Assembly: GCA_024811115.1 (NCBI GenBank)
Contig: JAKOGH010000261.1
Coordinates: forward strand, 124,001-188,000
Direction of reading: 5' to 3'
Length of the DNA: 64,000 bases
From: Terana coerulea
Taxonomy: Eukaryota > Basidiomycota > Agaricomycetes > Polyporales > Phanerochaetaceae
The number at the start of each line of letters is the position of its first letter. Position 1 is the stretch's first letter. The notes beneath the pieces are model-generated. The model was not told the DNA's origin, searched no databases, and worked only from the letters and a program-made list of their open reading frames with translations. The position numbers and the translations under genes are program-made. This document shows, piece by piece, positions 56,801-64,000 of the stretch.

Positions 56801-57016
56801 GTTATGCTTCCGGTCGTTTTGTCGGCATTCGTTGGGGTTCTGTATAGTGCCTTGACGGATGATGTGTCCAGCGGGTTCACAGTTGCGGGTGAGTCCAGGC
56901 CTTGCTCAGGAAAGTCATTTTCATCCTGACTTAATATCACTAAACTAGGCTATCTCACGTCTGCGTGGTCAGTTTGCTTGGTCCTCGTAGGACTGCTGAA
57001 CTTGGTCGAGTTTTGA
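53872..57016 (+). CDS. RS-repeat protein with C-terminal transmembrane pair, uncharacterised
   Basis: The function is unknown. The proposed start MGNRISVSQDERDEEEF has the N-myristoylation pattern (Gly2, Ser6). A Pro-rich part follows, VVLPPPPSQVPIIIAPPIIP, then hundreds of residues of Arg/Ser-Pro repeats such as RSRSRSPIVVHTGTRLRR. The C-terminal third is ordered: LLYEAVKDLHKFTLRTRMQY, WEVFPLKAFRGSDFTYLKIK, LGHTYDRLRTVWRKWLSL, KNMRLRYLLSHPHSM and GIEFVERFQMSR. It ends with two membrane helices, TAVMLPVVLSAFVGVLYSAL and LTSAWSVCLVLVGLLNLVEF, then TGA at 57014-57016. The Pro/RS part needs a frame change at a T-run (54049-54052) and a C-run (55015-55018), either errors or tiny introns. The C-terminal module recurs in uncharacterised Agaricomycete proteins, as I recall. 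Confidence 0.6.
55478..55815 (+). repeat. In-frame 111-base direct repeat encoding RS-SP motifs
   Basis: Units starting near 55480 and 55591 share about 60 nearly identical bases (from TCTCGATCGCGGTC to GTGCACACTGGAAC). A third, more diverged partial unit starts near 55757. The 111-base period is 37 codons, so copy-number change would keep the frame. Confidence 0.7.
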
Positions 57017-57439
57017 AAAGCATATTGAGATTCGTTCCCGTATGAAACCGTAATGAACGCCACGGATCTCATGCTGTAATGTACGTACTTATAGGGACAT
57101 TATGAAAGGTGTCAAGTGTGGATCTGGATTGGGCAAGCTGTTTGAAACGTTCAAGTCGGACTTTGTGGCGTCCATCAATGAACTGGCGCTACGAGTGGCG
57201 GGGCGGGGCGGCGCTGAGCTCGAACTCGAACTCAACAGTATAGTGGTGGATATTCTTCATTCGAGCACACAGTCTACCATCCATGTGATACAGTCACTGG
57301 CCGGCTCACTGGTGTGCTCGACATCGATTATGGTCGAGTTTTGGAGGCATATCAGAACCGGCCGACGACAAGCAAACTATACATCTGAGTAGTATTCATC
57401 ATGTAATCGAAGCAAAGCCAGAACACTCGCACAACGCCA
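57017..57439. other. Convergent 3' intergenic region
   Basis: This lies between the RS-repeat gene and the GMC gene, which converge. A plus-strand frame of 96 codons at 57102-57392 (MKGVKCGSGLGKLFETF) has an acceptable composition, but no promoter or homology was seen, so it is not called. Confidence 0.35.
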
Positions 57440-59623
57440 TTATTCATGCGATGCTCGTATCATGTCTGCACATTTTTCCGCCACAGCATACACCAAAGCC
57501 TGCGGATGCGTCGTCGGAACGGTGGGGAAAATACTCGCATCGGATATTCGCAGGTTCGGAATTCCATGAACGCGGAGGTCATCGCCGACGACTCCTGGAA
57601 TAGAGTCGCCTGGAGGAGCCATGCGGCAGGAGCTTGAGTAATGATACATCGTGTCGACGTTCGCTTTGATGAAGCTGTCCAGTGTCGCGTTGTCCAATGC
57701 TTCGGGCACACTGAGGTCAACCAACGGATAGCCATCCGCCCGCATTTGGCGGACAAGCTCGACCGTGACGCGGAGGGATGCACGCAGGGCTACCCAGTCT
57801 GCCGAAGCCGAGAGGTAGTTCATTTCGCAAACAGGGTTGTCAAATGGGTCTCGGGAACGAAGTGACAGGCGTCCGTGGGATTCCGCTTTGAGTAGACCAC
57901 AATGAAACCCGAAGAATCCTTTGGACATATCGGCATTAGGGTATTTGGGGTTGGCTATCGGGCACTGTATAGATAAGTAGACTATTCAGCGTATGAATAT
58001 CAGCGAGGATGATAGTGCTCACGCTCAAGATGGCAAAGTCGGGTAAATTCTTGGGATCGAAAGGATTCTTCTGCTGCTCTGAGAGCGCATCGAGCTTGCC
58101 GTCATCACGGACCACAGACGACATGCCGAAGATTTCTACCTCCGCCATGAGGCACCTCAGCCATCCTGAGCCGTACCGGAGATACGTGTATATCTGGCTG
58201 ATCAGAGTTGTGGGGCTCCTTAAGAAGGCCCACAGAGAGTCGTTGAGAGGACAATTGAAGCTCGTCTGGACGATCAGGTGGTCTTGCTGATTTAAAGTCA
58301 AGAAGTCTTGGTGTCAGCGAATCTCAAGACATTTGGTCAGTGAAGATATCACGTACGAGGTAACCTCCTACACCAGGAAGGTGCTTGATTACCTCTACAC
58401 CCATGTACTGGAGATGCTCCTCTGGACCGATGCCACTACGAACGCGGAATATTATTTCAACTGTGTGATAGACAGGACGTTGTGCTAACCTTAACAAGAG
58501 CACTTGTGGCGTGCGAAGAGCCCCGCAAGTCAGGATGATTTCCCGTCTGGCTTTGACGCTCCGCACGCTTCCATTCGCACCGACAGCGTGGATCTCCACC
58601 GAATCCGCACGTAAATCGCCGTTGACAGGGCGCAAGAATTCTAACTTGCTGATCACTGCGCCAGTGCAGATATGGAGATTCCCGCTCCTCGCCTCGGCAT
58701 AGGCTTTGGGGAGATATGTGCGGAAGGACGACTGGCGTGTTCCTCCTTCGTCGAGGGCAAACTGCATCTTGTTCCACCCAATGCTAGGCTCCAAAGGCGA
58801 GTGCATGTCGAGGATAGGGGCAAACCCCATTTTCTCAGCGGCTTCGACAGCTCTGTGCACATGAGCGAACTTTAGCTTCAGAGTCGTTCGCAGTCCAATG
58901 TGTTTACCAACCTTTCAGAAGAGCCGAACTGGAATCCATCATATGAGAGAACTTTCAACGGCCCTTTGTTCGTGGCATCAGTACTCGATCCTGAATATCA
59001 CACAACGAATGAATACCGCACTTACCGTTGGAACCATGCCACTCCTTCGGTACCGGCCCTATCCAGTTCTCCGATTTGTAGAAGTACTGCTTCAACTCGT
59101 CATAGCTCCATCCCTTTCTTCCATCCTGACTCCAGGCGTTGTACTCTGCGGGTACGCCACATGTATACTGGCCTCCGTTGATTCGGGTGCTGCCACCGAG
59201 GCCGACGCCGCCAAGCAGGGAGAACGAGCGACCGAGCGTCGCATCCGGTGCACTGTCCCAGACCGCGCTGTGTCTTCCGTCCGAGTAATGATGCATAGAC
59301 GTGAGAGGTATTCTATGTAACCAGCTTGAATTGCGTGATGGGGTCAGCTATGCCGAAGTTCTGGCGGTGCACGGACGGCAACGTACCCATCTCCGGCATC
59401 GCCTTTCTCCACCAGCAGAACGGTGTACTTTCCGTCTTCACTCAGGCGGCGAGCGAGCACGCACCCAGCTGTTCCTCCTGATATAACGGTGCATAAGTAT
59501 CATGGTTCCCAAAGATGCATGTACATATGAAGTGGCGAACATACCTCCCGCGATGATGAAATCGTATTCCGACTCAAGTTGTTCAACAGGCCGCTGCGGG
59601 TATGGGCTGCTGAAAGGCCACAT
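57440..59623 (-). CDS. GMC-family FAD oxidoreductase (glucose-methanol-choline)
   Basis: The start MWPFSSPYPQRPVEQLESEY at 59623 runs into the FAD-binding strand DFIIAGG, then GTAGCVLARRLSEDGKYTVL. Family blocks: GGSTRINGGQYTCGVPAEYN, WSYDELKQYFYKSENWIG, FRTYLPKAYAEA, REIILTCGALRTPQVLLL, SGIGPEEHLQYMGVEVIKHL, and GRLSLRSRDPFDNPVCEMNY. The catalytic His pair lies in MYHYSSSCRMAPPG and TTHPQALVYAVAEKCADMI. No secretion signal is visible at this start, so it may be intracellular. An upstream signal-encoding exon is possible. The substrate could be an aryl alcohol, a sugar, methanol or choline; sequence alone does not say. It is next to, and co-oriented with, an FAD monooxygenase. Confidence 0.88.
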
Positions 59624-60153
59624 ATTTTGCAGACCCTATGTGTGACAACGCAGTGAGAGGTCAAGAGCCCCGGGGCGAGCACCGTCCTGGGAAGGTTCCC
59701 AGCACACTACGCCAATCATATATATAGCATATAAATCCAAGGTTTAGATCATACTGCGCTGAGTTTGCGCTTCCGCTGGAGTGGTCTGATATGATTACAG
59801 CCGAATATCATTCAGATGATTTGAGTTGGCGAGATGCCAGTGGATGTTCGTGAATAAGGCCAGAGCAGCGCGCAGATCCCAGCGCGCTCAGAGTAGGGTT
59901 GCAAGCGCTGGCGGAGTGGTGGCGAATGACTTTCTCACCTGTCAGTCTTATATTATTGACAAAATCCTGAAGCATGTTATGCATTTCCATATGTGTGTGT
60001 GTCCCGTAATGGCAGATTCCTGAACGACTAGTGAATGTACTCCGTGTGACTCCCAACGATCGATATGCAAGAAGTTGTCTCCTTAAACCGCCCACGCTAC
60101 TGCATGGCGTCCCGTCAGATCTCGCGTTGCAGTATACTTTTGAGATCGTCCTC
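59624..60153. promoter_or_regulatory. Upstream region of the GMC gene
   Basis: An alternating TATA tract at about 59717-59733 lies some 95 bases before the GMC start and reads as a TATA box on the minus strand. A CCAAT on the plus strand lies beside it at 59712-59716. The far half probably includes the 3' UTR of the FAD monooxygenase gene. Confidence 0.45.
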
Positions 60154-62072
60154 TCAACCTCGCGCCTCGACCTCGACCTCCACACCGACCTGCATAGGGT
60201 CCCCATGTGGCGCCCGCTGCTTCAGCCGTCCCCATGCCTGCCACCACTCCGCGCCGGCCTCGTCGCAGTCGTACGCGAACAGCACGCGCGGCTCCTCCAG
60301 CGAGTACAGCCCGAGGCCCATGCTGCGCCAGCGCTCCTCGCCCAGCGCGCGCAAGGCGTCGTCCCGCGCCTGCTGCTCGGGGCCCGTCCGCAGCGTGAAG
60401 AGCCGCGCGCGGTGCGTTTCGCGGGCCATGGTCGCCTTGCAGCGCGGCTCACGCATGTCAGCGAAGCCCCAGATGGTGTTGGAGATGTACTCTTCTGAGG
60501 TGAGGTAGGAGAAGAGCTTGCCCAGGACGGCGGCGTCTTCGATGAGCATACCGAATACCTGTAAGCTGCCCTCCTATACGGACGTGACGCTGTGAACGAT
60601 TTATCACAGAGATTATTGAGTGGGCTTACGGGGAAAGGATGGGCTGCTTCACCAACAAGGAGTAGTCGCTCGCTGGGCTGGTGTACCCATTCATCTAAGG
60701 GCTCACGCGTGAGATTCCGGACACGCGTTGCAGGGGAAACAAGCGATGCGAGTTTCGCGAGCCTGACAAAAAGTAAGCCTCTACCCCTGATGAGGTACGT
60801 GGATTTGGACAATACCATGGTGCCTGGTGGCCAATCACATCTGCAACGTTGAAGGTAGGTTGGCCGTGCCAGTCGCCATCCTCATCGCCATCGGGGCCAT
60901 ATATGTGTATCGCGAGGTCGCCCGCGCTATTCTTGACAGTATGATGAGGTAAGCAGGAAGTGGGCAAAGTGCGAAGCTACTTACTACAGGGTATGAATAC
61001 AGACAGCAGCCGTCAACGTATCTAATGAAACAGCAACGCTATAACGCAAATTTATTGTCAGTTGATTTCAGAAAGCCGTACGAGTGACATACCTCGCCAT
61101 TGGGCGCGATCTCCGGCACTTGGGGAATGAGTTCGGCTTTTAGGCTCGTGCTGCAAACACGTCACTTACAGACACCAGCCACAACGTACGCGCAGAACTC
61201 ACTTGTAGAACGCATAGCCTCCGCTCGAAATCTCTTGCTTCTTTCCGGCTACTATATCGCGGCACAGTCCGCGCGACCCATCCGCCCCGATGACCACATC
61301 TGCCGTGATTGTTTCTCCGCTAGCAAGGGTGACTGTCCGTGATCCCGGGTCTACTGAAGTCACGACACTGCCTGTGCGTACGTCAGCTCCTATCCTAACC
61401 GCTTCTTCGTATAGCAGGCCCCGGAAGTCCATATACTGCGGTCTCAGGGGTCAACGACAGCGAGGAAGTAGGACTCGGAAAGACTCACGCTGACAAATAG
61501 CCAATGACCTCCGACTTCCTTCAATATTTCCTCGGAGTAGACATGCTCTCCCAGATACTCGTCGGCACCGGCTACAACGCGATGAGTATAACATTAAGCA
61601 ACAGAGCTCACGGAACCAACCCCCATAGAAGCGGACGGTATCGAAGACCGGACTGGAGCGCTTGTGTAGTTCATCTGACAGCCCCCAGGCCGCGAGAACC
61701 TTGGTAACATTGGGCGTAAGGCGACACCCGCCATCAGCTCCTCTCTACGAGCGTGTCAAAACTCCTCGCGTTCGCTGCTCGAGACGCGCGCGCGACGCAC
61801 CAGAGGAATCTGCTCGTCCCTTTCCAGCACCACGACGTTGTGGCCGACCCGTCTGAGCGCGATCGCGCTTGCCAGGCCGGACAAACCTGTGCAGAAACGC
61901 GGCGGTCAACGCGGGCTCAACGCGGCACAAACGGATGCATTTTACCGCCGCCGACGATAGTGAACTTGATCGGGAATGGTGCCTTAGGAGCAGCGCTTGG
62001 CTAGGGCGCGCGGTGGTTGAGCATGGCGGAGCAAAAAGAGAGGAGAGGGGGACTCACCTTGTCCGACGCCAT
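60154..62072 (-). CDS. FAD-dependent aromatic-type monooxygenase (PHBH/salicylate hydroxylase family)
   Basis: These flavoproteins hydroxylate aromatic or polyketide substrates with NAD(P)H and oxygen. The first exon is MASDK; the next gives APFPIKFTIVGGG joined to LSGLASAIALRRVGHNVVVL and ERDEQI, the FAD GxGxxG fold. Then GGCRLTPNVTKVLAAWGLSD, MDFRGLLYEEAVRIGADVRT and ADVVIGADGSRGLCRDIVAG, which carries the DG motif. The second FAD motif reads RLLLVGEAAHPFP, with Glu where most members have Asp (GDAAH). Then MLIEDAAVLGKLFSYL, and a C-terminal arm ending VEVEVEARG at a TGA at 60154. The substrate is unknown. Together with the GMC neighbour it could serve aromatic-compound turnover, which is an inference. 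Confidence 0.85.
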
Positions 62073-62418
62073 GGTTGGGTGTACAAGTTGGTGGTCGAAA
62101 GAGACCAGCAATTTCGGCCAGCGTCGCGGGTCAAAGCTCGTAAACCAGATAACCGTAAGATTCTGCTGATTGCTGACCCGGGGCACTAAGTAGGCGTCTG
62201 CTCGTTGACCAACGCCCCATCAGTACTTAAGTGCATATTAACTTCTAGCGTCCACTCCTGCAATCCACTAGTGCTGGTGGCATGATTAGTGAAAAGCGCA
62301 ATAATCGCAATCAACTACTACGCTAGCTATAATGGGAACCGATATTGAAACGTTCAAATGTGGCCGAAGCTGCCACCCATGTCTTGAAACCAAAACGTCA
62401 AATGCAAAGCCAAATAAA
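62073..62418. other. Intergenic region between FAD monooxygenase and MINDY genes
   Basis: This holds the promoter of the monooxygenase and the 3' UTR of the MINDY gene, both minus strand. No other feature was recognised. Confidence 0.4.
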
Positions 62419-63950
62419 TTACATTATAATGCAATCCCCCTTCTTCGACTTCCGCGCTTTCTTCTGAGCCTCGTGAGCCTCACGCTTCATGTCCTCGAGC
62501 CGCTGCTGCTGCTCGCGCTCAGCGAGCCGTTGCCTCTGCTCAGCCTGGGCCTGGCGCGCATGGTCGTCTTCCTGCGCCTGCAGCTGTCGAGCTAGCTCAC
62601 GGCTGCATCATCAACACAACAATCAGCGGGATGTTCTTCTGAAAGTTGGCGATGAGACACGCACTCGGCCCGTTCCTCCAACGTCAGCGCGCCCAGGTCG
62701 CCCTCTAATGCGGCCAATGCGCTCTCGCCTGTGTGGCCGGCGTAATCGCCGCCTGCGGGCGTGGAGCGCACGAAGTCGGAGTCGACAAAGGTCGACCACC
62801 CGCCGTCGACGTCTTCTAGTCGCTCCCAGACTACGGAGGGTTCGTGGAGAAAGACTTGGTCGGTAACAAGGGTGTAAAGCGCGCTGTCATCTGGGTTCGG
62901 CGACTTGTATAAAACGGATAGGTGCGAATTCCGGAAGAGAGCAACCATTTGACCTGCATCCAGCTTGGATGCGAGCGCAAATAAGCCATAGTAGGTCAAT
63001 TGTGACGATGTGCTATCCAGGAATGATCGTATTATCAGCGCTGTCGATTGCGTTAGCCAATCGTTCAGCAGGAAAGTAATAGGCTCCCACCTTCTTCTAT
63101 CTTCTGATGTCCTTCAGGTGTTAGAGATGACTGGCGGTTGGTAGTCGGCTTTGAACTCGAGGACGACCCGGATGGCTCCTCCTCATTTCGCAGAAATTGG
63201 CCATGTGACAAGTGGTCCGCTTCCGCTATGAGGTTCACGCAGGTGTCGTAGTCCTTTAACCTCGAAAGAACAGGGTGCTCTGGGGTGCTCGGGTCCGACA
63301 CCCATCCGTGGACCAGTTCAATGCCCGCGTACTCGAAGAGCTTCAGTTCACCTCCCGAGCCGGCAGGCCTAAATGCATTAACGTCCGTAAAAGAGGATTA
63401 AGGTCCATGCCCTCTGGAGCGCAGATTAGCCTTCGCAACTGGTGAGACACTGACGCACGTACTGCGGGTGACGGGCATGATGGACAGGGCTGCACCAATA
63501 TCCACGTCCGGGCACGAAAGCAAGAGATATTCGCCTACAAGTTGCGCAAGCTGGTTGTAAGACACGCTTGTGCGGTTTGGAGGAAGTATCTCGATGTTGC
63601 CCCTTAGGATGAGGATGTTGCCTAGCATAGCCTCGTCAGTGGCTTGGCAGCCTCTCCTAGAGCAGAATAACACATACATATCGCAATAAACGAGCAAGGC
63701 CTACAAGCCACATCAGAGAGGGTGGTGAACCGCTCGAGGAGATGAGTAGGAGCCCTCCTCACCCGTTGAAGTTCTGTGTTATGATCTTGAACCGCTTCGG
63801 CTCCCCATCGGCTTGCTGTCTGAACGTGACATCTTTGAGATACCAGACCTCTTCCTCGAACTCCTCTTCGACCGCGGGTTGCACCGTGGTGATGTGAGGC
63901 TCTGAGTCTGGTGCAGCGTTCTGGACGTCAGAGGGAACAGGCTCAGACAT
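62419..63950 (-). CDS. MINDY-family deubiquitinase with C-terminal CaaX box
   Basis: MINDY cysteine proteases trim Lys48-linked ubiquitin chains. Start MSEPVPSDVQNAAPDSEPHI at 63950. The catalytic segment RFKIITQNFNG is joined over an intron to PCSFIAICNILILRGNIEIL; Cys follows NGP, as in family members, where this block usually reads QNxNGPCPLLAI. Later blocks: NQLAQLVGEYLL, KGMDLNPLFTDVNAFRP, FEYAGIELVHGWVSDP, LTYYGLFALASKL, RNSHLSVLYKSPN and LYTLVTDQVFLHEPSVVWER. The His in RNSHLSVLYK fits the catalytic His. The tail is a charged Gln/Glu/Arg helix ending KKARKSKKGDCIIM and TAA at 62419-62421. CIIM preceded by a polybasic stretch is a farnesylation signal, suggesting membrane attachment. 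Confidence 0.88.
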
Positions 63951-64000
63951 GGAGGGTCGTGGTGTTAGTTACAAAGCGCAGTAGCGCCGGGACGCGCTTG

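Noticed and set aside
57102..57392. 96-codon plus-strand ORF between convergent genes
   Set aside because: No promoter, splice or homology support; it lies where two 3' UTRs are expected.
39725..62072. Secondary-metabolism gene cluster built on the P450, GMC and FAD monooxygenase genes
   Set aside because: No backbone synthase or transporter is present, and housekeeping genes (GUP1, CK2 beta, SDH3) lie between the P450 and the two flavoproteins.
1..64000. Transposons, CRISPR arrays, rRNA genes
   Set aside because: No transposase, reverse transcriptase, long terminal repeats, spaced direct repeats or rRNA-like blocks were recognised; the duplications found carry ordinary genes with introns.

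Overview
The window reads as nuclear DNA of a filamentous basidiomycete, most likely an Agaricomycete and possibly Polyporales. Genes are closely packed on both strands and split by many short GT-AG introns of about 50-60 bases. Promoters are CT-rich or TATA-type. The recognisable proteins are typical of mushroom-forming fungi: a NBS1-type DNA-repair protein, Dpb11/Rad4, a homeodomain regulator, RIX7, GUP1, GMC oxidoreductase, a P450 and a MINDY deubiquitinase. The order is an inference from protein flavour, not from any search. All gene models were read by eye, so most exon ends are approximate.

Layout. 1-4.4 kb: the 3' end of a low-complexity protein, an Alba/Rpp20-like RNase P/MRP subunit, glutaryl-CoA dehydrogenase and TIM13. 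5.2-10.7 kb: NBS1 and, divergently, the PP2A methylesterase PPE1. 11.4-21.1 kb: an accessory-looking stretch with an orphan gene, a frameshifted copy of a multi-pass membrane protein, and a tandem duplication of two genes (a small uncharacterised protein and mitochondrial ribosomal protein uL30m). In each copy a different gene has decayed. 21.2-27.6 kb: DPB11/RAD4 and a divergent homeobox gene. 28-34.7 kb: RIX7, a decayed unspliced partial copy of RIX7, and the intact membrane-protein paralogue. 35.2-46 kb: fructose-bisphosphate aldolase, a formamidase, a P450, GUP1 and CK2 beta. 46.2-53.4 kb: an arrestin-domain protein, a TPR protein, an unknown protein and SDH3. 53.9-57 kb: an RS-repeat membrane protein. 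57.4-64 kb: a GMC oxidoreductase, a PHBH-type FAD monooxygenase and a CaaX-ended MINDY deubiquitinase.

Most genes are housekeeping and do not form one pathway. NBS1 and DPB11 both serve the DNA-damage response. TIM13, GCDH, uL30m and SDH3 are mitochondrial. The GMC oxidoreductase and the FAD monooxygenase are adjacent and co-oriented. I found no convincing transposon, CRISPR array, rRNA or intact tRNA.

A recurring feature is single-base frame breaks at or next to short homopolymers, including one in the essential aldolase gene. Many of these are probably sequencing or assembly errors, so frameshift-based pseudogene calls need checking against raw reads. The strongest biological observations are the tandem duplication with complementary decay, the decayed RIX7 copy and the uncharacterised membrane-protein family.
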